DNA of 64,000 nucleotides from Amycolatopsis sp. QT-25 (GCF_029369745.1 NZ_CP120210.1:4836001-4900000); one strand, 5' to 3'. Counted from the stretch's first letter, positions 8,047-16,127 are shown. A program made the numbers and translations. Notes: a model not told the origin generated them from the letters alone.

Positions 8047-8895
8047 ATGTTGAGAAAGACGATTCTTGCGGTAACTGCGGCGGTTCTCGCCATGCCCGGC
8101 CTGGCCGGCGTCAGCCCGGCGACGGCGGCCGACGATGTTCAGCCGAACCTCGTCGGTGGCCGGGAAGCGACCGGGAACACCAGTTGGATGGCGTCGCTTC
8201 AGTCCGACGCCCCGGCGTACAACCGGTTCAACTTCCACGAGTGCGGCGCCACCGTGCTGTTCCCGAACTGGGTGGTGACCGGCGCCCAGTGCGTCACCGA
8301 CATGCCCGGCGTACCCGACCGGGTTCCCGTCTCGGCGAAGAAGTTCAAGGTCCGGGTGGGGTCGAAGGACCGCACGCGCGGCGGGGAAACAGCGAAAGTC
8401 GTGAAGATCGTGGTACATCCGGGCTGGAAGTGGGGCGAAGGGGCACCCGGCAGCAAGGTCAGTGACGTCGCGATGCTCAAGCTCGACCACCCGGTCAGCG
8501 CGCAGCCGCTGCAACTGGCCGGGCAGGCCGCGCGTGCGGGCGACCGGATCAGGCTGTACGGCTGGGGTAGCGCCCAGCCGGACGGCGACCCCACGAACCT
8601 GCCGAAGAAGCTTCAGCAGCTCGACACAACCGTGCTCGGCGCGGCCGAGTGCGCCAAGGGCGACCAGTCCGAAGGCGAGATCTGCACGGACAACCCGCAC
8701 GGCACCGATGGCCCCGGCCCTGGAGATAGCGGGAGTCCCGCCGTAGCGGTCGTGAACGGCGTTCCGCGGCTGGTCGGTGGATGCAGCCGCGCCGCCGGAG
8801 CCCGGTTGCCCGGCGTCTTCCCCACCATCTATACCAGCACGCCCGAGTTCCGGAAGTGGCTCTACGACACCGCGCGCGGTACCCCGGCCGCCTGA
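8047..8895 (+). CDS. Secreted trypsin-like (S1) protein with catalytic His replaced by Gln
   Basis: 282 residues from ATG 8047; a start at 8020 in the same frame is also possible. A Sec signal peptide occupies about residues 1-28 (MLRKTILAVTAAVLAMPGLAG, cleavage near ATAADD). The mature chain opens with NLVGGREA, the trypsin activation-site pattern. The strand normally ending in TAAHC reads TGAQC, so the triad His is Gln (CAG instead of CAC/CAT). The Asp (SDVAMLKLD) and Ser (GPGDSGSP) motifs are intact, as are several Cys. Without His, proteolysis should be severely reduced, so this may be a binding or decoy protein. A sequencing error or recent mutation cannot be excluded. It is lysogenic cargo with terminators on both sides. 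Confidence 0.88.
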   Translation: MLRKTILAVTAAVLAMPGLAGVSPATAADDVQPNLVGGREATGNTSWMASLQSDAPAYNRFNFHECGATVLFPNWVVTGAQCVTDMPGVPDRVPVSAKKFKVRVGSKDRTRGGETAKVVKIVVHPGWKWGEGAPGSKVSDVAMLKLDHPVSAQPLQLAGQAARAGDRIRLYGWGSAQPDGDPTNLPKKLQQLDTTVLGAAECAKGDQSEGEICTDNPHGTDGPGPGDSGSPAVAVVNGVPRLVGGCSRAAGARLPGVFPTIYTSTPEFRKWLYDTARGTPAA

Positions 8896-8917
8896 CCGGT
8901 CGTGAAGTAAGCAGGGT

Positions 8918-8949
8918 GGGGCGCTGGCATCAACAGCGCCCCATTTTGC
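8918..8949. terminator. Bidirectional rho-independent terminator
   Basis: GGGGCGCTG (8918-8926), a seven-base loop and CAGCGCCCC (8934-8942) make a perfect 9-base stem followed by ATTTTG. It lies between the convergent ends of the protease-like gene (8895) and the small minus-strand gene (8950). Confidence 0.8.
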
Positions 8950-9159
8950 TCAACGAGGCGTCTCCGGTGGGTCGACGTCGCGTCGCCGCTGTTCCAGGTC
9001 GTTCAGAAGCTGGGCCAGGTCGGTGGTCATGGGGGTGCCTTCGCTGATGAGGGCGGCGAAGGCAGGGTGGGTGACGAGCCGGTATGGCTCGTCGGGCGGC
9101 AGCGTTGCAGGCGGCACGACGTTGACGAGCGGCAGCTCGTTCACACGCTCGTCGGTCAC
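8950..9159 (-). CDS. Small hypothetical protein, 69 residues
   Basis: GTG 9159 is chosen over longer forms because GGGGAGGA lies five bases upstream; the region before it does not look like protein. The product begins MTDERVNELPLVNVVPP, has a central PYRLVTHPAFAALI segment and a charged, helical C-terminus. There is no membrane segment or recognised domain. It follows the repressor gene (9370-9753) on the same strand after a 210-base spacer, so it may be expressed from the prophage in lysogeny. Function unknown. Confidence 0.6.
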   Translation of the reverse strand: MTDERVNELPLVNVVPPATLPPDEPYRLVTHPAFAALISEGTPMTTDLAQLLNDLEQRRRDVDPPETPR

Positions 9160-9369
9160 GTGTTCCTCCCCTTGAACCGCCTCGGCCGGATCGGCGGCCC
9201 GAGGCAGCGTCACGCGTTCGTGGGTCGTCTGGTCCCCGCCCGGCATGTTCGCCGGTCCAGACGGCCTTGCTGCTTGTGTTTGTTGTGGATTCAACCTACC
9301 CCACTGGCGCCTTCCACCTGCGGAAATAGCACAGAGGCGGACGCCTGGTGTGCGACTGGCGACAAGCTG

Positions 9370-9753
9370 TTAACACTGTCGGGCAGTCGCACGATAGGGA
9401 TGCTGCTCGAAGCTCTCGACTATGGCGAGTAGGCGTTTCTGGTCGCAGTCGGGTAGCTCGCGGAACCGGTGGATGAGGTCGATTTCAGCCGCGCTGAAAC
9501 TCTCGCCGGTGTCGAACTGGGCGTCTCGCACGAACGCTTGGCTGACCTCGTCCAGCGGGGCGCCGAGCGCTTGCTCGAAGCGCTCCATCACGTCGAGGCG
9601 TGGTACGCGTTGCTTCCGGCCCGTGGATGACGGTTTCAGGTAGTAACCGAGCGCGCCCTCGTTCAGTCCGGCGGCCCGTTCGATCTCTTTGATTGATCGG
9701 CCATTCGCGTAGCGCTGGACCAGGGCGGCTATGTGCGTGTGTGGTTCCGCCAT
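9370..9753 (-). CDS. Small helix-turn-helix protein, likely prophage repressor
   Basis: 127 residues from ATG 9753 (GAGAGGA upstream). Residues about 5-60 form an XRE-like helix-turn-helix (IAALVQRYANGRSIKEIERAAG, then NEGALGYYLKP). The C-terminal half is helical and acidic. It is transcribed divergently from the early genes starting at 10163, the classical position of a temperate-phage immunity repressor, and the 409-base divergent gap would hold its operators. The fold is well supported; the repressor role is inferred from position. The larger XRE protein at 3964 is a less likely alternative, since it is not divergent from the early genes. Confidence 0.75.
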   Translation of the reverse strand: MAEPHTHIAALVQRYANGRSIKEIERAAGLNEGALGYYLKPSSTGRKQRVPRLDVMERFEQALGAPLDEVSQAFVRDAQFDTGESFSAAEIDLIHRFRELPDCDQKRLLAIVESFEQHPYRATARQC

Positions 9754-10162
9754 GAGTGAGAGTCCTCTCGCGGCTTCCGTGCCGATGATGGGCGACCGAG
9801 GCCACTCGCCCGGTGACGCGAGTTGCCCGGACTGGCACGCCGGTGGTGATGATGTGTGGGACACCAAGCGTAGCCAAAGCTTCCTTAGAACTCGCTGTGC
9901 GCGACAGAGTACACGCGGCAACAAAACGACACTGACACGTCGAGCGCGAAGATCACTTGACGCGCTTGGGCTTTTTCGAGAAGCTGGCCTTTCTCGGGCG
10001 TCAGGCCCGAGCACCGCCATTCCGCGGGGCCGCTAGGGGGCGGCGCCGCCGGTCCGATGTGGTTTGCCCGCGTTGGACCGGCGGTGCTCGGGCTTGACTC
10101 TCGTTGCTACGCAATAGGGCTAGGGACTCCAGACCTTTGGTCCCATGAGGAGGCGGGGAAAG
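9754..10162. promoter_or_regulatory. Divergent control region between repressor and early genes
   Basis: No gene is seen in these 409 bases. GCCCGAGCACCGCC (10005-10018) pairs perfectly with GGCGGTGCTCGGGC (10080-10093); a competing inner stem GCCGGTCC/GGACCGGC lies at 10048-10055 and 10075-10082, so two alternative folds are possible. TTGACT at 10094-10099 is a -35-like box for the early operon with only a weak TAGGGC-type -10. A small GGGAC/GTCCC dyad lies just before the 10163 ribosome site. Likely site of the lysis/lysogeny switch. Confidence 0.55.
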
Positions 10163-10492
10163 ATGACGAGCGCGACGCCCACGACGGCGCGACGCAGCGT
10201 GCCGGGCAAGGCGGTGGAACTGACTGGGCTCTCCGCAGTGATTGACGCCCTGACCGAGGCGAAAGAGCGCGTGAAATTCTACGAACAGCTCTGTGATGAT
10301 CTGGAGGCACCAGTCAAGGCGCGCATGGGCGACGCCGAAATCGGCTTGATCGACGGCGAGCCGGTGGTCAGCTACAAGTCCACCGTCCGGTCGGGACTAT
10401 CGCAGAAACTCCTGAAAGAACGGTTCCCGCTGATCGCGCTGGCGTGCACGTCGAACGGCGTGGTCAGCACCTTCCGGCTCCTGGGCGTGTGA
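10163..10492 (+). CDS. First early protein, unknown (YqaJ-tail-like motif)
   Basis: 109 residues; ATG 10163 has AGGAGG nine bases upstream and is preferred over the in-frame ATG at 10145, which lies before that site. A helical N-terminus (VIDALTEAKERVKFYEQLCDDLE) precedes a GDAEIGLIDGEPVVSYKSTVR segment. That segment resembles the C-terminal tail of phage YqaJ-type exonucleases or their partners, but no nuclease core is present. The next gene starts at GTG 10489 inside its last codons. Probably an early DNA-metabolism accessory; the match rests on one motif. Confidence 0.65.
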   Translation: MTSATPTTARRSVPGKAVELTGLSAVIDALTEAKERVKFYEQLCDDLEAPVKARMGDAEIGLIDGEPVVSYKSTVRSGLSQKLLKERFPLIALACTSNGVVSTFRLLGV

Positions 10493-10998
10493 GCGCCGCC
10501 GCCGCGCGGGACGAGCACGCCAGTGCCGGCCAGGCCCAGCCCGGCGAATCGCCGCAGCCCGTTGCGGCGGCCCAGTTGGTGCCGCTGGCCGAGGCCATGC
10601 TCGACCACGCACGCCACGCAAGCGACGCCGCCAAGGCGGGCGACGCGGAGACCGTGAACGCGATTTCCGCCCTGTTGCTGGTCGAACCGAGGAATCAGTC
10701 CGCCGTGCTGGCGGTCGTGTCCGCGATTGTGGGCGACGCGATGGCAGATCCCTTCCGGGAGACCACCGCGAACCGCTGGCGAGGGTTGTTGCCCTCGTGG
10801 ATCGCGCCGCCGCTGATCGGCGCGACGGTCAACCGGCTACGTGCCGCCGGGTTGCTCGTCGCGACAGGCCGATACGTTCGCTCAACAGACACAGCCGGAC
10901 GCAACGGCAACAAGCTTCAGCCCGTCTACGCGCTGGACCTGGCCGCCCTGCCCCGTGAACCATTCCGGGACCAGGACGCGACCGGGGAACCCGCCTGA
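10489..10998 (+). CDS. Early phage protein with winged-helix-like C-terminus
   Basis: 169 residues from GTG 10489, overlapping the upstream stop (GTGTGA). An Ala-rich N-terminal half is followed by a pattern typical of winged helices (LIGATVNRLRAAGLLVATGRYVRS, then a hydrophobic strand). The last base of its stop is the first base of the next ATG. It lies within the early operon, ahead of the putative replication protein. Likely DNA-binding; exact role unknown. Confidence 0.65.
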   Translation: MSAAAARDEHASAGQAQPGESPQPVAAAQLVPLAEAMLDHARHASDAAKAGDAETVNAISALLLVEPRNQSAVLAVVSAIVGDAMADPFRETTANRWRGLLPSWIAPPLIGATVNRLRAAGLLVATGRYVRSTDTAGRNGNKLQPVYALDLAALPREPFRDQDATGEPA

Positions 10999-11216
10999 TG
11001 ATGGGTGCAGCTCGCCACGCAGACACCGAGGCCGCACGCCGGTGTCTGCGTGGCGCCCTGCTCGCTGAAGAACTGAGCCCGCAAGGGCGTGAACTCGTCG
11101 TGACCTGGTTGCACCAACGCGGGTGCACCGACCTCGACACCGCTCGGCGGACAGGTATGACCACCTACACCGCCGCCCGGATTCGCGCACGGCTCGGCCT
11201 GGCCTGCCACCGGTAG
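10998..11216 (+). CDS. Small early protein with helix-turn-helix character
   Basis: 72 residues; ATGATG at 10998/11001 overlaps the upstream TGA. The C-terminal part (DLDTARRTGMTTYTAARIRARLG) has the spacing of a helix-turn-helix recognition region. It is small, basic and early-encoded, so regulator or excisionase-type roles are possible, but I do not recognise a family. Confidence 0.55.
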   Translation: MMGAARHADTEAARRCLRGALLAEELSPQGRELVVTWLHQRGCTDLDTARRTGMTTYTAARIRARLGLACHR

Positions 11217-11301
11217 GCCAGGCCGCCGGGCTCGGCTTTCGCTTCCACTCGCACAGTGCAGCGCTTCACGCTGCCCATTTTCGGTTCCATAGGGAGTTTT
11301 T

Positions 11302-12495
11302 GTGGCGCGTGACCACGCCCGTATCTACCTGCGTATCTGGAATGATAAGGAATTCGTCGCTCTCTCACTCGCGGCGAAGATGATCTACGTACAGCTCATG
11401 ACACAGGTCAAGCTCTCCTACGCCGGGGCGCTGGACCTGTCGGTGAAACGGTGGAGCCGGACGCACCCGGACCTGGATCTGGCCGAGGTGCGCGCGGCGC
11501 TCTCGGAGCTGGACGCCGCACGGTTCGTGGTGATCGACCAGGACACCGAGGAACTGCTCGTCCGGTCGTTCATCCGCAACGACGAGCTGTACAAGCAGCC
11601 GAACATGCTGCGCGGCGCGCTGCGCGTCGCGTTCGAGATCGAGTCACCGATCCTGCGGGCCGCGCTGGCGGCCGAGCTGCGGCGCCTGCCGGTCGAGATC
11701 ACCGGCCCGGCCCCGCTCGTGGCGGCCGAGGCGCTGGAGGCCGGAGCACCCGAACTGCCGCCGGAGGTCAAGGCCGCGATGACGATTCGCGGCACGGGCC
11801 GCCCACCCGCTGCCACGCAACCGGCCACCGGCCAGCCCGCCGAGCCTCCTGCGGCCCCGGCTAACCCTCCGGCAAACCCTTCCCGAAACCCTTCGCCGAA
11901 GGACCTGGGAGAAGGGAGTAGGGAGCGGGAGACCGGAGAACTCTCCCTTCCGTTGCGTAGCAAGAAAGTGGGGTCACCCGCGCCCGCTCCACGCGGCGCG
12001 CGTTCTGCCGGAGAACCCGCCGCCCGGCAAGGTGAAGCCGATCACACCCGTAACGGAAGCTCGCTACGGCAGGAGCGCCGGACCGAGGCTGCGCGGCTGG
12101 TGGAGTTCTACGCCGAGTCGGTGCCCGCGCGTGTCCGGTCCCAGCTTGTGGCCGAGGTGATTCCGTTGCTGCGCGAGGGAATCACCGGTGCGGTGATCGG
12201 GTCTGGGCTGGCGGCCTGGTCGACCAAGACCTTGCCGCCCAGTTTCCTGCCCATGCTGGTCGGTGAACGGATGCGCGCCGGTCGCGTCGCGGGTACCGAT
12301 CCGAAAAAGAGGGCTCGGGACGCGGAGATGGTCCAGCGTTTCGAGGGTCTGCGCGCGTCCGCGATCGCCGAGGACGAACAGCACGGGGTCGGCCTGGCCG
12401 TCCGGCAGGCCCGGCCGCAGCACGCCGACGCCGACCAGCTCGCCGCGATCCTGGACGCCGCGCTGGCCTCGGCCGTCGACGAGCGGGCGGCGTGA
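11302..12495 (+). CDS. Phage replication initiator-like protein
   Basis: 397 residues from GTG 11302 with AGGGAG six bases upstream. The N-terminus (ARIYLRIWNDKEFVALSLAAKMIYVQL) and a following winged-helix pattern match the N-terminal domain of actinophage replisome-organiser or replication proteins. A Pro/Ala-rich linker covers residues about 170-230, and the C-terminal region (about 255-395) is helical. The stop overlaps the next start (GTGATG). Position in the early operon supports replication. No helicase or primase motif is seen, so loading of host replication proteins is inferred. Confidence 0.68.
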   Translation: MARDHARIYLRIWNDKEFVALSLAAKMIYVQLMTQVKLSYAGALDLSVKRWSRTHPDLDLAEVRAALSELDAARFVVIDQDTEELLVRSFIRNDELYKQPNMLRGALRVAFEIESPILRAALAAELRRLPVEITGPAPLVAAEALEAGAPELPPEVKAAMTIRGTGRPPAATQPATGQPAEPPAAPANPPANPSRNPSPKDLGEGSRERETGELSLPLRSKKVGSPAPAPRGARSAGEPAARQGEADHTRNGSSLRQERRTEAARLVEFYAESVPARVRSQLVAEVIPLLREGITGAVIGSGLAAWSTKTLPPSFLPMLVGERMRAGRVAGTDPKKRARDAEMVQRFEGLRASAIAEDEQHGVGLAVRQARPQHADADQLAAILDAALASAVDERAA

Positions 12496-13082
12496 TGGGC
12501 ACGATCTACGCGGTCATGAGCCGCAGCGACGTGCGCGGTCTGCTGACCCGCCACACCGACACGCACGTGACCGACGACCTGGTGACGGCCTGGCTGTCCG
12601 GCCTGGCCGGATACAGCCTCACCGAATGCCACGCGGCGATGAGCGCGATGGGGACCAGCGCGCGCCGGGCGACCCCGTCCGACGTCGCCGGAAGCTGCGA
12701 CGCGGCGCGCGACCGTTCCGCGGAGCAGGCCCCGTCGGGGCCGGCTGCGGCTTCGACGGCGATCCCGCCGCAGCGGGGCGAACGCCCGGCCACCGAGCGG
12801 GACTACCACCGGCAGGCCGGGATGCGCGGCATCCGCACCGCCTACGAGGTCATGGGCTGGCGGCGCAACCCCGAGCACGATCTCGCCCGCAGCGTGGAGT
12901 GCCCGTTCTGCAAGGCCAAGGCGTGGGTCGTGTGCGGTCCGCTGTCGCGCAACCGCGCCGGAGTGCGGGAGCTGCGCGACAAAACCACCCGGATGCATCC
13001 GTCCCGCCTCGAGTTCGCCCGAGCACAACTCGCCCGCCAGGCGGTCAGCACGCCGCAGGCTGAGAAGGAGACCGCACGATGA
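12492..13082 (+). CDS. Early phage protein with zinc-knuckle motif
   Basis: 196 residues from GTG 12492 (or ATG 12495). The N-terminal third is helical; a Pro/Ala linker follows. Near residues 138-170 lies CPFCKAKAWVVCGP, then a His within RMHPSR: a C-x2-C-x7-C-His pattern seen in many actinophage accessory proteins. The gene overlaps both neighbours by four bases. Probably a DNA- or partner-binding replication accessory. Confidence 0.68.
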   Translation: MMGTIYAVMSRSDVRGLLTRHTDTHVTDDLVTAWLSGLAGYSLTECHAAMSAMGTSARRATPSDVAGSCDAARDRSAEQAPSGPAAASTAIPPQRGERPATERDYHRQAGMRGIRTAYEVMGWRRNPEHDLARSVECPFCKAKAWVVCGPLSRNRAGVRELRDKTTRMHPSRLEFARAQLARQAVSTPQAEKETAR

Positions 13083-14068
13083 TCACCCGCACCACCCCGG
13101 CCGAGGACCAGGAGACCCGGTGCGTACTCGGCTGCCGCACGCGCACGGGAGAACCGTTCCCGGCCCAGCAGGGCTACCGCACGTGCGATCCGTGCGCGGA
13201 CGAGCTGCGCGCCGACATTCAGGAACTCGCGCGGCTCTACCCCGAACTCATCCGGGCCGCCGTGCCCGGCGGAGCGTCGACCAGCGGGCGGGTCTCTCCC
13301 GGCTACGGGTCGCGGTCCCCGGCTCGGGACAGCGTCCTGGTCCTGACCGATCGTCGCACCCGCGCCGAGGACGACGGCGACGCGCATTCGGTGCTGGAAA
13401 TCCTGTCGAGCTGGGCGGACAACATCCGCGAGGACACCGGCATGGGCGTGCCCGACCCGGCCGCGCGGCGACAGGGACAGCTTTTGGTCGGGTGGCTGGA
13501 CTTCACCGCCGACCAGCCGTGGGCGGGCAAGCTCGACACTCCACTCGGCCAGCTACGGGACGAGATCGCCGAACAGCTCGGCCTGAGCGCCCGCACCGTC
13601 CACGGAGAGACCGCGTTCCTGGTCGAGTGGTTTGACTACGTCACCCGCCAGTACTGGGTCAGCGACTTCGCCGAGGAAGTGCGCGGTCTGCTCGCCACGG
13701 TGCGCGCAGCGACCGGCACGGCCGAGTCCAGCATCCCGGTCGGCACATGCCCGACGCTCAACGAGACGACGCAGCGGCCGTGCGGTGCCCGGCTGCGCGT
13801 GCGGGCCGAGGCTGACCGGATCACCTGTCCGAGGTGCCGGACGCGATGGCCGCGTGCGCACTGGGACGAACTCAGCGACGCACAGGGCACACCGCTGTCC
13901 GACGTCGCGGCGCTCTCGGCATGGCTGGACGTCCCGGCCGGAACCCTGCGGCGCTGGCGCAGCGAAGACGGATGGGCCAATCACGGGTCCCGGCGGCGCC
14001 CGCTCTACGAACGCAACGCCGTGCTGACCTCCTGGCAGCGTCGCCGCGGCGCACTCCTGGCCGGCTAA
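13079..14068 (+). CDS. Early phage protein with two Cys clusters and terminal helix-turn-helix
   Basis: 329 residues; ATG 13079 overlaps the upstream TGA. An N-terminal zinc-type cluster (CVLGC, then CDPC) is followed by a helical middle and a second cluster (CPTL...CGAR...CPRC, about residues 222-260). Its C-terminal 60 residues (PLSDVAALSAWLDVPAGTLRRW, then the wing GWANHGS) look like a Mer/excisionase-type winged helix. A terminator follows. The architecture matches DNA-binding proteins common in Streptomyces-type phages; the precise role is unknown. Confidence 0.68.
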   Translation: MITRTTPAEDQETRCVLGCRTRTGEPFPAQQGYRTCDPCADELRADIQELARLYPELIRAAVPGGASTSGRVSPGYGSRSPARDSVLVLTDRRTRAEDDGDAHSVLEILSSWADNIREDTGMGVPDPAARRQGQLLVGWLDFTADQPWAGKLDTPLGQLRDEIAEQLGLSARTVHGETAFLVEWFDYVTRQYWVSDFAEEVRGLLATVRAATGTAESSIPVGTCPTLNETTQRPCGARLRVRAEADRITCPRCRTRWPRAHWDELSDAQGTPLSDVAALSAWLDVPAGTLRRWRSEDGWANHGSRRRPLYERNAVLTSWQRRRGALLAG

Positions 14069-14073
14069 GAGGT

Positions 14074-14125
14074 GGCGAGACCGGTCGACCGCCCCGAAGG
14101 GTGGCTAGAACCGGCCGGTCTCGCC
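14074..14125 (+). terminator. Stem-loop after the early operon
   Basis: GGCGAGACCGG (14074-14084) pairs perfectly with CCGGTCTCGCC (14115-14125), five bases after the stop of the 13079 gene. The loop is long and there is no T-run, so efficiency is uncertain. Confidence 0.55.
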
Positions 14126-14205
14126 CGCTTCACCGTCATCACGGAGGAAGCATCGCCAGTATATGGGGCGGGTCACACACCCTCACCAACCCTTCCCTTT
14201 GGCGC

Positions 14206-14254
14206 CAACATCAGATATAGTTCTTGTTGTTGGGAACGGACCTAGAACCCCGCT
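14206..14254 (+). promoter_or_regulatory. Promoter module, copy 1
   Basis: This 49-base segment matches 15256-15304 at 46 positions. Both contain TATAGT (14215-14220 here), a strong -10, with TTCCCT 17 bases upstream as a weak -35, then GGGAACGGA and CTAGAACCCCGCTC downstream. The common TCACCGTCATC and the ribosome site that follow are also conserved. It drives the gene at 14296. Confidence 0.65.
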
Positions 14255-14295
14255 CTCAGCGCCACATCACCGTCATCGCAAACGGAAGGAATCCG

Positions 14296-14673
14296 TTGAA
14301 CCACAACGTAATTGAGTGGTGGGTACTCTACCGCTACACGGAGCTGAACAACCACCTTGACGGCTACCCGCAGGGCACGGTTCCCCGGACCGAGGACCCC
14401 GAGCCCGTGACCATCTGGGAACCGTCGATCGTGCGCTTGCTGGCGGACATGACCACTGGCAGTGAGCCGTGCGTGTTCTGCTTCGAGCGGAAGCAGGCGA
14501 CCTGCCCCGGCATGGCGCTTCACGTGGCTATGGAACGCGATCGGGCCGAACTGGAAGCGGGTGCCGAACTGCACACGGCCAAGGTCAAGCTTCCCGACGG
14601 GCTGGACTGGCGGCTGGCGATGCTGGCTATTAAGCGCTTGATCCTGGACCGGAAGGTCATCTCTCAGCAGTAG
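14296..14673 (+). CDS. Small Cys-motif protein, paralogue of 14812-15162
   Basis: 125 residues from TTG 14296, chosen because GGAAGGA lies six bases upstream and the repeated promoter ends just before it; earlier in-frame starts would fall at or before the likely transcript start. It carries EPCVFCFERKQATCPG, the same EPCxxC...CPG pattern as the next gene, followed by a helical region rich in Glu/Ala. Probably a zinc-binding accessory protein, expressed from its own promoter. Function unknown. Confidence 0.65.
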   Translation: MNHNVIEWWVLYRYTELNNHLDGYPQGTVPRTEDPEPVTIWEPSIVRLLADMTTGSEPCVFCFERKQATCPGMALHVAMERDRAELEAGAELHTAKVKLPDGLDWRLAMLAIKRLILDRKVISQQ

Positions 14674-14694
14674 GCCGAGGGCTAGCCCGCACGG

Positions 14695-14724
14695 GGCGGC
14701 GGAAGCGAAAACCCTTCCGCCGCC
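14695..14724 (+). terminator. Stem-loop between the two Cys-motif genes
   Basis: GGCGGCGGAAG and CTTCCGCCGCC form a perfect 11-base stem with an 8-base A-rich loop. A second perfect 8-base inverted repeat (TTGCCCGG/CCGGGCAA) lies at 14738-14760, just before the next ribosome site, and could be regulatory. Confidence 0.65.
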
Positions 14725-14811
14725 TCACCTTCCAGTATTGCCCGGCAGTCAACCGGGCAAGCCGATCGGCTGCCGGGTCTCGCAATCCGTGAGCCCGAGA
14801 GGAAACCTTCC

Positions 14812-15162
14812 ATGACTGACCGCAATGGACAACCACGCCCGCGTCAGGTCTGGGTCGTCTACAGCCTGCCGCAGCCCCCGAACGCTCCCATTCCGTCCGT
14901 GCTGTGGACGCTGCCCGTTCCCGTGAGTGACACGGAGCCGTGCAGTCAATGCCGCCGGATCGAGCACGAGGGACCGTGTCCCGGCCCGAAGGCGCACGCC
15001 TTCGCGCAGCACGCACGGCTGAGCTTGAGGACCGGCATCCGGCCGCTTGAGGTTGACGTGTTCGAGCTGCCTCCGCACGTGTCGTTGATGATGTGCGCAA
15101 CGCACCTGTTCACGCTGATTATCAAGCGTGCCAACGGAAATCAGTCGTCCTCGGACGACTGA
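14812..15162 (+). CDS. Small Cys-motif protein, paralogue of 14296-14673
   Basis: 116 residues from ATG 14812 (GAGAGGAA upstream). It contains EPCSQCRRIEHEGPCPG, sharing EPCxxC...CPG and the overall length with its neighbour, plus a C-terminal MMCATHLFTLII stretch. The two genes look like a tandem duplication that has diverged. Zinc binding is likely; the role in the phage is unknown. Confidence 0.65.
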   Translation: MTDRNGQPRPRQVWVVYSLPQPPNAPIPSVLWTLPVPVSDTEPCSQCRRIEHEGPCPGPKAHAFAQHARLSLRTGIRPLEVDVFELPPHVSLMMCATHLFTLIIKRANGNQSSSDD

Positions 15163-15255
15163 CAGCGGTACCGGAATCCGCGCCTGATCGCAGGGATGGC
15201 CCGCCTCAACGGAAACGTGGGGCGGGTCACCCCTGCACCCCTTCCGCCTGTCCTT

Positions 15256-15304
15256 AACATCAGATATAGTTCTTCTTGTCGGGAACGGAACTAGAACCCC
15301 GCTC
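15256..15304 (+). promoter_or_regulatory. Promoter module, copy 2
   Basis: TATAGT at 15265-15270 with TTCCGC 17 bases upstream. It is 46/49 identical to copy 1 at 14206-14254. In this copy TGTCGGGA and TCCCGACA also form a perfect 8-base dyad (15277-15308) that copy 1 lacks. It drives the gene at 15350. Confidence 0.65.
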
Positions 15305-15349
15305 CCGACAACCACAACTCACCGTCATCACTGGAAGGGAAACACCATC

Positions 15350-16117
15350 ATGGCTACCACTCCCAACATCGCTGACCGGGTCCGCAAGCTGCTGGACAAG
15401 GCCGAGGACAACGCGGTCACCCCCGAGGAGGCCCAGACCTACGCGGCGAAGGCCGCCGCGCTGATCGCGAAGTACAACCTCGACACCGCGACCCTGCGCC
15501 ACCGCGAGGGCAAGCGGCCGGAGCCGATCAAGCTCCTTCAGTTCGAGATCTCCGGCCAGGGCTGGCACGGCAAGGCCCGCGCTTCGCTGGTCTACGCGGT
15601 CGCCGAGGCGCACGGCTGCTCGGTGTGCACGATGGGCAACAAGATGAACGGCAACGCCCGGTGGGTCCTGATCATGGGACCGGCTGCCACGCTCAAGGCG
15701 CTGGAACTGCTGCTGCCCTCGATCCTGCTTCAGGCCGAGACTCAGGGCATGGCCGCAGCCAGGGCGCACATGGCCGAGCGTAAGGGCATGTTCGACACCG
15801 CCGCTAACGCCAACATCGAACGCCGCACGTTCTTCCGCTCCTACCTGCCCGGCTACGGCCGGGGCGTCGCGGACAAGATCGCCGCCTCCCGCGCCGAGAT
15901 GGCCGAGAAGGTCGCGGGCAAGGCCGGGGAACTGGTCCTGGTGTCCGACGCGGAGCGGACGCAGGCGGCTTTCGAGAAGAAGTTCCCGAACCTCGGATTC
16001 AGCCGGGAAGACAAGCACAGCGTCGCCGGGGCTGACGCGGGCCGCCGGGACGGCCGCACTGCCGACACCGGTCAGAGCAAGGTCGGACGCAACGGAAAGG
16101 CCGCGCTGAACGGCTAG
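15350..16117 (+). CDS. DUF2786-domain phage protein
   Basis: 255 residues; ATG 15350 has GGAAGGG upstream. The N-terminus (IADRVRKLLDKAEDNAVTPEEAQ, then AAALIAKYNLD) is the DUF2786 signature. A central alpha/beta region with WVLIMGPAATL and a Lys/Glu-rich helical stretch follow, and the tail is low in complexity. The domain is widespread in actinophages and plasmids but has no established biochemical role. The gene has its own promoter module and a strong terminator just after the stop, so it is a single-gene unit. Confidence 0.85.
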   Translation: MATTPNIADRVRKLLDKAEDNAVTPEEAQTYAAKAAALIAKYNLDTATLRHREGKRPEPIKLLQFEISGQGWHGKARASLVYAVAEAHGCSVCTMGNKMNGNARWVLIMGPAATLKALELLLPSILLQAETQGMAAARAHMAERKGMFDTAANANIERRTFFRSYLPGYGRGVADKIAASRAEMAEKVAGKAGELVLVSDAERTQAAFEKKFPNLGFSREDKHSVAGADAGRRDGRTADTGQSKVGRNGKAALNG

Positions 16118-16127
16118 TGACCAACCC

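Noticed and set aside
14153..14220. Another ATC-initiated mini-frame after GGAGGA at 14144
   Set aside because: Only about 22 codons, ends inside the promoter repeat and has no protein-like features; weaker than the ATC starts at 26422 and 35404.
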